64,000 nt of DNA from CBDDEC01 sp965198045 (GTDB taxonomy: Bacteria; Chloroflexota; Dehalococcoidia; UBA2979), in NCBI GenBank assembly GCA_965198045.1, contig CBDAOL010000009.1, positions 186,001 to 250,000 of the forward strand. The letters are read 5' to 3'. Position numbers and translations under genes: made by a program. The notes under the pieces were generated by a model. That model ran no database searches. It was given only the letters and a program-made list of their open reading frames with translations, and was not told where the DNA came from. Every line of letters starts with the position of its first letter. Positions within the stretch are counted from its first letter, which is position 1. This document shows positions 1 through 7,696 of the stretch, piece after piece.

Positions 1-34
1 GCGGATGGCCGTGCTGCGCCTCACCGATTCCGTT

Positions 35-910
35 CTACGCTTCCCAGGTGCGTCGGACCCGGATCAGCGTGCCCAGCTCTCTGCGCTCGGACGCAGCCAG
101 CGGCGCACCGGCCGCAGCCTCGTAGGCCTCGAGGAACGGCGTCGCCGACGACTCGTCGAGGGCATCGCGACCGTCGGTCGCGAAGAACGCCCACAGCGCG
201 TCAGCGACATCGCATGCGCGCCAGTCGACCCGCGCCTCGTCCCCGTCGAAGATCGCCGACACGCGACGGTCGAGGATCCGCAGGTTGCCCGCGTAGTAAT
301 CGCCGTGCAGGGGCTGCCTGGTCCACTCGTACTCGTCGAGCTGTGCCAGGTCGCGTTGAGCTACCTCGATCGCGTGGTCGAGCCATTCGAGGAGTTCGCC
401 GCTCAGCGTCAACTCGCCTCGCCTCGCCCACGACCACCACGGATTCTCGCGCCAGTCGAGGTCGATGAGAGCCGGGCGGTCGGGGCGCGGTTCGATCTCG
501 ATGAGGCGGAGGTCACGATGGAGCTCGCCGAGCGCGTCCGCTGCCGTCAGCCGGTCCGCGGCCCTCGTCGCAACGAGCGGCGACCCGTCGAGGTGGCGCG
601 TGAGCCAGCAGACACGGGGCGACGACGAGGGTTCGAAGTCGAGCGTCGAGGCTCCGTGCCGCGTCGGGATGGCTCGCGGCGTGCGTTCACCATCGAGGGC
701 CGCGAGCAATCGATGCTCCCACTCGACCGACGCCAGGCTTGTCTCAGGCACGCAGACGCGCAGCACGAACGTCCCAGCCTCGGTCGCGACGCGGAACACG
801 TCGTTCTGATAGCCGCCCTCGAGGCGCGTGACCGCCGCGCCCCGCGGCAGGGCCCAGTGTTCGAGGATCGGCGTGACATCGGAGGTTTCGAGGCGTGGCA
901 TCGCACTCAC
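35..910 (-). CDS. APH-family phosphotransferase (aminoglycoside phosphotransferase fold)
   Basis: This 291-residue protein has the aminoglycoside-phosphotransferase/choline-kinase fold, a family that transfers the ATP or GTP gamma-phosphate to a small hydroxylated substrate in the cytoplasm. The catalytic loop reads HGDYYAGN (His202, Asp204, Asn209) and the metal-binding loop reads IFDGDE near Asp222 in place of the usual IDFD. The EGGYQNDVFR stretch at residues 31-40 fits the nucleotide loop. It starts with GTG inside a GTGA overlap with the stop of the upstream cupredoxin gene, so the two are probably translationally coupled. The substrate cannot be read from the sequence, homoserine-kinase-II-like proteins look similar, and no resistance role should be assumed. 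Confidence 0.85.
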   Translation of the reverse strand: MSAMPRLETSDVTPILEHWALPRGAAVTRLEGGYQNDVFRVATEAGTFVLRVCVPETSLASVEWEHRLLAALDGERTPRAIPTRHGASTLDFEPSSSPRVCWLTRHLDGSPLVATRAADRLTAADALGELHRDLRLIEIEPRPDRPALIDLDWRENPWWSWARRGELTLSGELLEWLDHAIEVAQRDLAQLDEYEWTRQPLHGDYYAGNLRILDRRVSAIFDGDEARVDWRACDVADALWAFFATDGRDALDESSATPFLEAYEAAAGAPLAASERRELGTLIRVRRTWEA

Positions 911-1449
911 CGTACGGTGATCGTGCCCTCCATTCCCGCGCTGCGGTGGCCCGGGACGTCGCAGTAGAAGACGTACTCACCGGGCTCTTCCAGGCGGAGG
1001 CGAACCGTGGCCTCGTCGCTGCGGTCGAGGGCGACGTGCACCGCGAAACTGCGGCCGTGCCGCTGGCTGCCGCCGTCGCCCGCCTCGACCGCCGAGGGCG
1101 TGCCGAGGCGGTTGATCGTGAAGTCGTGCTCGAGGCTGCCCGTGTTCTCCAGCGCGAGCTCAACGATCGCGCCGGCCTCCAACGTGAGTGCCTCCTCGCT
1201 GAACTCGATGTCCTCGAGGGCCAGTTCGACTGTGCGGTCGGCCGGCTCGTCGAAGAGCCCGACGCGTTCGAGGATGAGCTGCCCGTCCGCCGTGGTGTGG
1301 GCGGCGCTGCCACGCTCGACCGGACTGGAGCTGCAGGCGGCGGCGAAGGCCACCACCACCAGCAGGGGCAGAGTCAGAGGCCGAGGAGTCGAGCGGCCGT
1401 CAGGCCTGGACGGCAGGGAGAACCTCCTCGACGAACGCCTGCATCGCAT
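907..1449 (-). CDS. Cupredoxin-domain (plastocyanin-like) lipoprotein
   Basis: This is a small exported blue-copper-type protein, likely an electron carrier or copper-binding protein anchored outside the membrane. The hydrophobic segment at residues 25-38 ends in AAAC, giving a lipobox cysteine at residue 39. The C-terminal beta domain carries the type-1 copper ligand set His108 (LEHDF), Cys163, His168 (YCDVPGH) and Met173. The ATG at 1449 overlaps the end of the LLM gene by about 50 bases, so a later start is possible. The gene lies between the LLM oxidoreductase and the APH-fold kinase on the same strand and looks co-transcribed with them. Confidence 0.85.
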   Translation of the reverse strand: MRCRRSSRRFSLPSRPDGRSTPRPLTLPLLVVVAFAAACSSSPVERGSAAHTTADGQLILERVGLFDEPADRTVELALEDIEFSEEALTLEAGAIVELALENTGSLEHDFTINRLGTPSAVEAGDGGSQRHGRSFAVHVALDRSDEATVRLRLEEPGEYVFYCDVPGHRSAGMEGTITVR

Positions 1450-2338
1450 CCCACTCGATCGGCGGGCGGATGGCGATGCTGACGCGGGATGCGCCCGCCT
1501 GCTCGTGCGCTTTCAGCGTCTCAATCGCCTGTTGCGGCGTGCCGGCCAGCGCACCGGTCGTCGGCATGCGGCCGCCTGCGGCCAGCGCGTCGCCGGCGCG
1601 CTTCGCGATGCGCTCAGCGTCGGCGGCGTTCGCCCCCATGTGCATGTGCAGGTTGATCGAGCGCTCGATCTCGTCCGGATCCCGCTCCTCGCGCTCGCAC
1701 CACATGTCGAGCACGCCGTTCAGCCGCGCGAACTCCTCAAGGTTGATGTACGGCACGTTCCAGCCGTCCGCCCAGCGGGCCGCGATGCGCAGCGTGCGCT
1801 TCTCGCCGCGGCCGCCGACGACGATTGGAATCGGCGTCTGCACCGGTCGAGGCTCCAGGTGCGCCTCCTCGATCGAATAGAACTGGCCCTCGAAGCTGGG
1901 CGCCTCCTCGGAGAACAGCAGCCGCAGGATCTGCGCCGACTCCTCGAGCTGGTCCATGCGGTCCTTCGTCGGACGGAACGGGTAGCCGTAGGCGCGGTGC
2001 TCCGGCACGTGCCAGCCGGCGCCGATGCCCACCTCGATGCGGCCGTGCGAGACGTGGTCCAGCGTCATCATCGAGTTCGCGAGCAGCGAGGGGTTGCGGT
2101 ACTGCATGCAGAAGACGTGGCAGCCGATGCGGACGTGCTCCGTCTCGGCGGCAAGCACGGACATTGCGGCGACGGCCTCGAAGGCCGCGTGTGTGCCATC
2201 GATCGGCGGGGCCTCGTAGAAGTGGTCCCAGATCGAGATGAAGTCGAAGCCGTTCTGGTCGATGAAGCGCCAGAGTCGACGCAACTCGTCCATCTCCACA
2301 TCCTGCTGGCCCGTGTGCACGCCGATCTTCAAGGCCAT
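1400..2338 (-). CDS. LLM-class (luciferase-like, F420-type) oxidoreductase
   Basis: This 312-residue protein is a bacterial-luciferase-like TIM-barrel oxidoreductase that would use F420 or FMN. Family landmarks are the N-terminal KIGVHTG strand, the SIWDHF motif near residue 36, the GRIEVGIGAGWHVPEHRAYG core motif near residues 99-118, and PIPIVVGGRGEKRTLRIAA in the C-terminal half. Its length is typical of the family. It is the first gene of a three-gene minus-strand run with the cupredoxin lipoprotein and the APH-fold kinase. The substrate is unknown. The GAGWHVPEHRAYG signature favours the F420-dependent branch, but cofactor choice is an inference. Confidence 0.88.
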   Translation of the reverse strand: MALKIGVHTGQQDVEMDELRRLWRFIDQNGFDFISIWDHFYEAPPIDGTHAAFEAVAAMSVLAAETEHVRIGCHVFCMQYRNPSLLANSMMTLDHVSHGRIEVGIGAGWHVPEHRAYGYPFRPTKDRMDQLEESAQILRLLFSEEAPSFEGQFYSIEEAHLEPRPVQTPIPIVVGGRGEKRTLRIAARWADGWNVPYINLEEFARLNGVLDMWCEREERDPDEIERSINLHMHMGANAADAERIAKRAGDALAAGGRMPTTGALAGTPQQAIETLKAHEQAGASRVSIAIRPPIEWDAMQAFVEEVLPAVQA

Positions 2339-2508
2339 TCGGTTCGCTCCTCGCTACGTTCCTGCCGCGCCAGGCGAAGCCCTCGTGGGAGGGCCGGGCG
2401 CTCGGCGGGATGCTACACCGCGAGCGGCGGGCGATCTGCAGGCGAGCCGCTTCGCGGATGGTTGTTCGGGTGCGAGGCCGGGCTTAGTCTGAATAATCGG
2501 TAGAGCCC

Positions 2509-2585
2509 GGGCGGTTAGCTCAGCTGGCTAGAGCGCCCGCTTCACACGCGGGAGGTCACTGGTTCAAGTCCAGTACTGCCCACCA
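2509..2585 (+). tRNA. tRNA-Val (anticodon CAC)
   Basis: The cloverleaf is complete. The acceptor strand GGGCGGT pairs with ACTGCCC, the D-arm is present, the anticodon stem CCCGC/GCGGG encloses loop TTCACAC with anticodon CAC, the T-loop is GGTTCAAGTCC, and the 3' CCA is encoded. It is the first of three tRNAs in the same direction. Confidence 0.96.
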
Positions 2586-2637
2586 GCCCGGCACCGCAGC
2601 CGGGACGGAGGACTCGACGAGGAGCATCGGGACATGT

Positions 2638-2725
<88 letters not shown>

Positions 2726-2764
2726 CACACCTTCCCGCCCACCCCTCGTCAGACGATCGAGCGC

Positions 2765-2840
2765 GCGCTCGTAGCTCAGTGGATAGAGCGCTGCCCTGCG
2801 GAGGCAGAGGTCCGAGGTTCGAATCCTCGCGGGCGCGCCA
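2765..2840 (+). tRNA. tRNA-Arg (anticodon GCG)
   Basis: The acceptor GCGCTCG pairs with CGGGCGC (one G-U pair), the D-arm is GCTC/GAGC, the anticodon stem CTGCC/GGCAG encloses loop CTGCGGA, and CCA is encoded. The anticodon reads GCG, which decodes CGC/CGU with G34. Most bacteria instead use an ACG anticodon deaminated to ICG by TadA, so the G34 form deserves a note. Confidence 0.93.
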
Positions 2841-3142
2841 CTCATCTCAACGGTTCTGCTCGGAGCGGTGATCATCTGCCCTAGCGATTGGGGCCGGTTT
2901 GGGGCCATCTTGTCCCTCGAGGTCACCCCCTTGCCCGCAAGGGCGTTGCGAGGCCGATCGCCAACAGCCGTTGAAGGGCCTGGAGTCCATACCGGACGAG
3001 GGGGGGCGGAGAGTGTTTCGAGGCGGCGCAGCGGCATGACCCGTCCCCGCAGAGAGCTAGGCGTCGGGCAAGATTTGATCGCGCGCGATGCGGCGCGGCT
3101 TAGGACTCAGCGGGGCGCTCGAGGTAGGTGGGTAGTGTGAAG
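2841..3142. other. Gene-poor stretch after the tRNA cluster; possible integrase-tail remnant
   Basis: No intact gene is visible here. On the minus strand near 2870-2915 a short frame reads KMAPNRPQSLG, which resembles the lysine/proline/asparagine-rich tails of tyrosine integrases that end beside their tRNA target. This is only a resemblance over about 11 residues. No second copy of the tRNA-Arg 3' end was seen by eye elsewhere in the window. Confidence 0.3.
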
Positions 3143-4309
3143 CTAAGTGGCGCAGGCGGCCGCGAGCGTCGATAGCTCGCGCGTCCGCTCACTGATCTCT
3201 TGGTCAGCCGCGAAACCGTTCGTGACGAACGCCAGCGAGATGCCGCTCGCAGGATCGCCCCAGGTCACCTGGCCGCCAGCGCCGCCGTGCCCGAAGGCCA
3301 GTGGCGAGGTGCCGTCGCCGAAGCCGCGCATGTGCCCATTCCCATCGTCGCCGGCAACCACGACTGTCAGACCGCGGTTCACGGCGATGTCCGTCAGCGG
3401 ATTGCGGTGAAGCTGCGGGGCGGTGCGCACTTGCGTCGCCATCTCGACCGTCTCCGGTTTCAGCACCTGGCGAGCGCCCGTGCGGCCGTCCTGCATGAGC
3501 GCCTGATAGAAGAGTGCCAGTGCTCCCGCTGACGCGAACGCGCCCCCGCCCGGGCAGCCGGCGCGTCTCTGCGACGGCAGATTGAAGTGCAGGATCGTGT
3601 CGCGGTTGACCTCCCCCGCCACCTCGGCTGGGTCGGGTGGCTCTTCCATGTAGACCACATCGGCGGCTCGCGCGTGCTGATCATCAGGCAGACCGACGAA
3701 CAGATCGTCAATGCCCATTGGTTCGATTAGTCGCTCGCGCACGTAGTCGCGGAAGTCCTTGCCGGTGCGGTTCGTAATGACCTCGACGAGCACCCAGTGC
3801 GCGGCCGTGGCGTGGTACTCGAAGCGCGAGCCCGGCTCCCAGTTCAGTCGCCAGCCCTTGATCCGCTCCAGCCTCGCCGCCCGATCTTCCCAGAGCCTCG
3901 GGTGCATCGGGGCGTGCGGGAAGCCGCCGATGTGCAGCATCACCTGCTCGGCGGTGATCTCGGCCTTCCCGTGCCCCGCGAACTCCGGAACGATGTCGGC
4001 AATGCGCTCGTCGATCGCGAGCTGCCCATCCTCGACTAACGCCCACATGGCAGCGCCGACTATCGCCTTCGTCGAGGAGTAGATGCAGAAGAGCGTTTCA
4101 TCGCTCACAGGACGTTCGCGGCCACCCTGGACCGCGGAGCCGAAGCTGCGCATCCCCGCAAGCTTGCCGCCACGCCCAAGCGCCACCTGTGCGCCCGGGA
4201 TGATCCCCGCGTGGACCCGCTGTTGCACCGCGGCGAACAGGTCGTCGAGGCGTTCCGGATCGACACCCACATCGGCCGGCGAGTCGGCAACTAAGTCAGC
4301 GTGGACCAT
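3143..4309 (-). CDS. Serine hydrolase, class C beta-lactamase/EstB-type family
   Basis: This is a penicillin-binding-protein-like serine hydrolase (esterase, D-amino-peptidase or beta-lactamase-related) of about 388 residues. The SxxK nucleophile motif is SSTK (Ser78, Lys81 from the chosen start), a YHA triad sits where YxN is expected, and FGHGGAGG near the C-terminus supplies the KTG-equivalent HGG. I chose the ATG at 4309 because GGAG lies seven bases upstream and homologous sequence begins there. An in-frame ATG at 4405 would add 32 low-complexity residues. No signal peptide is evident, so it may act in the cytoplasm. The substrate is unknown and esterase activity is at least as likely as lactamase activity. 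Confidence 0.85.
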   Translation of the reverse strand: MVHADLVADSPADVGVDPERLDDLFAAVQQRVHAGIIPGAQVALGRGGKLAGMRSFGSAVQGGRERPVSDETLFCIYSSTKAIVGAAMWALVEDGQLAIDERIADIVPEFAGHGKAEITAEQVMLHIGGFPHAPMHPRLWEDRAARLERIKGWRLNWEPGSRFEYHATAAHWVLVEVITNRTGKDFRDYVRERLIEPMGIDDLFVGLPDDQHARAADVVYMEEPPDPAEVAGEVNRDTILHFNLPSQRRAGCPGGGAFASAGALALFYQALMQDGRTGARQVLKPETVEMATQVRTAPQLHRNPLTDIAVNRGLTVVVAGDDGNGHMRGFGDGTSPLAFGHGGAGGQVTWGDPASGISLAFVTNGFAADQEISERTRELSTLAAACAT

Positions 4310-4670
4310 ACTCCGCTCCGATATCGTGCGGCGGTTGTCGCCCACAGGGCACTCGCCGCGCCAGCAAGGGGGGGGGCACGGCGTCCCGCCCGTGAAATGT
4401 ACCAATAACGCTGCATTCGGCGAATCAAACCCGCCCCGCGTCTGACCACATTCGGCTCTCCCCGTCCACCCTCACACGTACCGACCCCCGGTGGGGGTGC
4501 AGGTTGGCGGCGAGGGGCTGGGGGATAGACGGGGTCTCGTGTGAGAAGACGGGCACCGATGAGGGCCCCCAGTCCGGTTCGTTGAGAAGAGGCAGGGCGA
4601 TGCCACCTCGAGGGCGCGCGCCCGGCGCGCCTCGGGTGAGGTAAGCTCGCGACGGACCGAGGAGACGCCC
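4310..4670. other. Intergenic region with repeat copy R1 and a GC-rich hairpin
   Basis: This 360-base gap between divergent genes holds repeat copy R1 (4456-4516) and a second hairpin at 4609-4634. That hairpin has a 10-bp stem (CGAGG, bulged G, CGCGC, against GCGCGCCTCG) and a 5-base loop. It lies just upstream of the GTG at 4671, where it could act as a leader structure for the selenoprotein operon. GGAG at 4661-4664 is the likely ribosome binding site for 4671. Confidence 0.45.
4456..4516 (+). repeat. Dispersed GC-hairpin repeat, copy R1
   Basis: This is the first of eleven copies of one repeat. The blocks, in order, are CTCTCCCC, CCACCCTCAC(G/A)CGTA, the hairpin ACCCCC-GGT-GGGGGT, GCAGGTTGC, GGGGTCGATGGAAG and GGGGTGGGG, about 85 bp in total. 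R1 matches strongly through GCAGGTTG and then diverges, so its right half is degraded. The outer GC blocks form an imperfect inverted repeat around the central hairpin, like REP or MITE elements. Confidence 0.85.
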
Positions 4671-5726
4671 GTGACGACCAGCATCGAGACCCCGCAGCCG
4701 CGCGTCCACGTCGTCGAGGACGAGGCATCCGCGATCGACTACTGCTACGAGCAGGGGTGGACGGACGGCCTGCCCGTCGTGCCTCCTACCGAGGAGCGCG
4801 TGCAGGCGATGCTCGAGTGGGCCGCGCGCCCGCCCGAGGAGGTGCTGGCGACGCACCCACCGACCGGACGCGCCTGCACGGTGTACGCGGCGGCGGTGAA
4901 CGCCGTCCTTGCCGGGTGTTTGCCGGAGTACTTCCCGGTGGTGATTGCGGCGCTTGAGGCGATGAGCGAGCCGGAGTACGCGTACCACGCCTCGACGGCG
5001 AGCACGGGCGGGTCGGTGCCGATGCTGATCGTGAGCGGCCCGATCAAGGACGAGATCGCGATGAACTCCGGGGGCAACGTCTTCGGCTCGGGTAACCGCG
5101 CCAACGCCACGATCGGGCGCGCGATTCGCCTCGTCACACTTAACGTCTTCAAGATGACGCCCGGGATCGCCGACCGCTCGACGACCGGCTGGCCCGGCAA
5201 GTACTCGTGCTGCATCGCCGAGTACGAGGAGGCGAGCCCTTGGAAGCCGCTGCGCGTCGAGCTGGAGTTCCCGGACGAGATCAGCACGGTCACGGTCTTC
5301 GCCGCGAGCGGCTTCTACAACATCGAGAACCACTACACCGACGACCCGGAGGCGCTGCTGACGACGTTCTCCGATGCGATGGCGAGCCTGGGCGCGATCA
5401 GCCCCGGCGAGTCGGTAGTCGTGTTCTCGCCGGAGCATGCGGCGATCGCCGCCAGCGGTGGCTGGTCCAAGCAGGACGTGCGCGAGTTCCTCTTCGAGCG
5501 CGCCGCGCGCACGCGCGAGGAGCTGCGCCGCGCGGGCAAGGTCCCCGGCCCTGTCGAGCCCTCGGACGGGACGACCCTGGTACATCGCGGGCACTCGCCT
5601 GAGGACATACTGATCGCGGTCGCAGGGGGTGAGGCGGGCGGTCACTCCGCGTTCCTCACCTCGTGGAGCCGCGGCCGCGGCTCGCTACGCCAGACGGCGC
5701 CCATTGGCGTCTGCGTCGACTGCTAG
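4671..5726 (+). CDS. Conserved protein of unknown function, operon partner of the UGSC selenoprotein
   Basis: I do not recognise a named family for this 351-residue soluble protein. It has an N-terminal GWTDGLPVVPPT motif (residues 29-40), a glycine-rich centre with STASTGGSVPMLIVSGP and GGNVFGSGNRANATIGRA, an adjacent cysteine pair in KYSCCIAEYEE near residue 181, and a C-terminal CVDC ending at the last residue. It begins with GTG behind GAGGAG. The stop at 5724-5726 is merged with the ribosome binding site of the UGSC selenoprotein, which begins 12 bases downstream. The tight pairing and the CxxC-like tail suggest a redox partner or substrate-binding subunit of the selenoprotein, which is an inference. 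Membrane segments are not apparent. Confidence 0.8.
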   Translation: MTTSIETPQPRVHVVEDEASAIDYCYEQGWTDGLPVVPPTEERVQAMLEWAARPPEEVLATHPPTGRACTVYAAAVNAVLAGCLPEYFPVVIAALEAMSEPEYAYHASTASTGGSVPMLIVSGPIKDEIAMNSGGNVFGSGNRANATIGRAIRLVTLNVFKMTPGIADRSTTGWPGKYSCCIAEYEEASPWKPLRVELEFPDEISTVTVFAASGFYNIENHYTDDPEALLTTFSDAMASLGAISPGESVVVFSPEHAAIAASGGWSKQDVREFLFERAARTREELRRAGKVPGPVEPSDGTTLVHRGHSPEDILIAVAGGEAGGHSAFLTSWSRGRGSLRQTAPIGVCVDC

Positions 5727-5738
5727 GGAGGCAGCGTG

Positions 5739-6266
5739 ATGGCCGTACAACTGGTCGACCCGACCGTCGAGGCGCCGGACACCGACAACTCGTACGCTCC
5801 GCGCCTCGAAGTCCTCGACGGGTTACGCATCGGGCTGCTCTGGAATGGCAAGGTGAACGCCGACGCGCTGCTGCGCGAGACGGCGCGCTGCTTCGAGGAG
5901 CATCACGGCTGCGCGGTCGTCGATGAGGCCTCGAAGCCCTCGGCGAGCCACATAGCAGAGCCGCAGGTGCTGGAACGTCTGGCGGAGAACGTCGACTTTC
6001 TGATCACCGCGGTAGGGGACTGAGGCTCCTGCTCGACGTGCAGTGTGCACGACGGTATCTCGTTCGAGCAGCTCGGCAAGCCGGCCCTCGTGCTGTGCAC
6101 GAAGCCGTTCGAGGCGACGAGCCACATGATCGCCACGACGACAGGGCTGCCTGACTTCCGCTTCGCCCTCCTCGACCACCCGATCGGAAGCGCCAACGCA
6201 GCAGGCATCGCCGCCCGCGCCGAGGATGCCTACCGGCAGGGGCTGTCGATCCTACTGGCGGACTAG
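5739..6266 (+). CDS. UGSC-family selenoprotein with in-frame UGA (Sec) codon
   Basis: This gene reads as one 175-residue protein if the TGA at 6021-6023 is decoded as selenocysteine (residue 95). The frame continues for 81 more codons with no other stop, and the residues around the UGA are VGD-U-GSCSTCSVHDG, the U-G-S-C signature that names the UGSC (seleno)protein family, presumed redox proteins related to glycine/betaine reductase components. A SECIS-like hairpin follows (6029-6071). The ATG at 5739 was chosen over GTG 5736 because GGGAGG lies seven bases upstream. The downstream part contains KPFEATSHMIATTTGLPDF and a DHPIGS motif. The alternative, a truncated 94-residue protein plus an orphan tail, is much less likely. 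Confidence 0.9.
6029..6071 (+). promoter_or_regulatory. Candidate bacterial SECIS element for the UGSC selenoprotein
   Basis: Directly after the UGA (6021-6023) an inner perfect hairpin CGTGCA-GTG-TGCACG (6037-6051) has a G as the first base of its loop, 20 bases from the UGA. It is enclosed by an outer perfect 8-bp pairing, CTGCTCGA (6029-6036) with TCGAGCAG (6064-6071). Distance and apical G fit the bacterial SECIS model recognised by SelB. Confidence 0.75.
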
Positions 6267-6464
6267 CGGCCGAGCGTTACCCGGCGTAACTACCGAGGCC
6301 GTGCCGCGTACGTGGCGAGCGCGCGGGGCTCGGGATCCTCGAACAAAGCAAAGCCCACACCCTGACGAGGCATAGCCCCGGGCGACCCACCCGCCCTATC
6401 AAACAAGAGGGATGGGGCGACTACGTGGGTAAACTGCGGAGGACGGTGGGACCGGAGGGCACAC

Positions 6465-6773
6465 GTGGTTCAGACCGCAGTAGTACCGGTGACGAGCAGG
6501 TCAGCGATCTTGGCGCTGGTGCGCCATGTGGCCGTCGCCGGGATCGCCGGAGTGGTCACGGGAGTCATCATCGGCGGCGTCGGCGGACGGATAGTGATGC
6601 GCGTCTCCGCAATCGCCGCTCCCGACCGCGTAACCGGTATCAGGACCGAGAACGGCTTCCCCATCGGTGACATTACGCTCGGGGGCACACTGGAGCTGGT
6701 GATCTTCGTGGGGATCTTCAGCGGAATCGTCGGGGCCATCTGCTACGTGATCACCGAGCCATGGCTGGCGTGA
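6465..6773 (+). pseudogene. N-terminal part of a frameshifted integral membrane protein
   Basis: This 102-codon frame encodes two membrane helices (roughly residues 16-40 and 77-98) separated by a polar loop with RTENGFPIGDITLGG. It ends at 6773 in ITEPWLA and overlaps the next frame (6761-7381) by 13 bases. In membrane proteins that look similar, the EPWL segment continues directly into the helix that begins the next frame. I therefore infer one original gene of about 305 codons broken by a single indel near 6765. Two overlapping co-translated genes remain possible. It starts at a GTG near 6465. No function is recognised. Confidence 0.55.
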
Positions 6774-7381
6774 GCCGGACGCTGGCGGGGCCGGTCTTCG
6801 GATCGGTGCTGCTGCTGATCGCCTCACCATTCGTTCTCGATACCGAGAACTTCGACTTCGTCATCCTCCGTCCTCGCGAGCTGAATGTCGCCAGGTTCAG
6901 CGCGTTGTTCCTCGCCTTTGGAGTGTTGATGGTTTGGATGCGTGCCATGCTCGATCGCTGGCTTCCGCAGGCAGCGATGGAGGGGCCGGTCACCTTCGGC
7001 AGACTCGTCTGGCTGTTCAGTGGCCTTAGCCCGCTGATGTGGTTCGTGCCCCGTGCGCTCGCTACGCGGCTCCCGCGGATCGGTGCCGGCGAGCTGGCAC
7101 ACGGCGTGTATGTCGGTCTGGTCGCGTTCGGCGCGCTGTTGACAGCCTTCTTCTTGGGCATCTTCTTTGAGGACTCAGAAGGCACCGGGCGGGCACCAGT
7201 CATCGGCGCCTTCCTGGTTGCAACGGCGGTGGCGACGCTCGCGATATGGGCGCTCCAGCTCATGGATCGTCTCGACGTGCGCGGGCTACCGCTGTTGCGG
7301 CTCGCTGGATACGCGATGCTCGTCGGTACGGCGATCAGCGGGGCGTTCCGCCTGGTCAGCGACGTGCGCGAGATCTTGTAG
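6761..7381 (+). pseudogene. C-terminal part of the same frameshifted membrane protein
   Basis: This frame of 206 codons encodes about five membrane helices, including LAGPVFGSVLLLIASPFVL, FSALFLAFGVLMVWM and GLVAFGALLTAFFLGIFF. It includes an LRPRELNVARF cytoplasmic turn that resembles LxxRxLNVALF motifs of actinobacterial and chloroflexal membrane proteins. Read with the preceding frame it would give one polytopic inner-membrane protein. If translated alone it would start at the ATG at 6761, which lacks a good ribosome binding site but could be coupled to termination at 6773. The gene is followed directly by repeat copies R2 and R3. Confidence 0.55.
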
Positions 7382-7410
7382 CGCCTCTGCTACAGGTGGT
7401 TGGCTGTCCG

Positions 7411-7496
7411 CGCCTCTCCCCGTCCACCCTCACACGTACCGACCCCCGGTGGGGGTGCAGGTTGCGAGCCGACATCCTCGATGAAGCGGGGCGGGG
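7411..7496 (+). repeat. Dispersed GC-hairpin repeat, copy R2
   Basis: This copy is complete from CGCCTCTCCCC to GCGGGGCGGGG with the central hairpin ACCCCC-GGT-GGGGGT. The GGGGTC segment on the right is diverged (GACATCCTCGATGAAG). It begins about 30 bases after the stop of the membrane gene and abuts copy R3. Confidence 0.9.
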
Positions 7497-7500
7497 CCCC

Positions 7501-7574
7501 GCTCCCCTCACCCGTTCACGCGTAGGCCCCGGGGGTGCGGGTTGCGAGGACTGGGGTCGATGGAAGTGGGGTGG
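7501..7574 (+). repeat. Dispersed GC-hairpin repeat, copy R3
   Basis: This copy is tandem to R2. It keeps TTCACGCGTAG, GGTTGCGAGGA, GGGGTCGATGGAAG and GGGGTGGG but has a shortened centre (GGCCCC followed by GGGGGTGC). Confidence 0.88.
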
Positions 7575-7696
7575 GTACACGGGTAGCGGCGCAGCGCCAG
7601 TTGCGACGCCAACGCCCCCGCCTCGTATGATGCGCGCGGCCGTCGAGGGCTGCCCGAGCGCCGCTGCCCCGTTGACGCTGCACCGAGGAGATGTGG

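Noticed and set aside
35..910. Antibiotic-resistance kinase
   Set aside because: The fold is APH-like but the metal motif and length fit generic kinases of this superfamily; no resistance-specific signature is visible.
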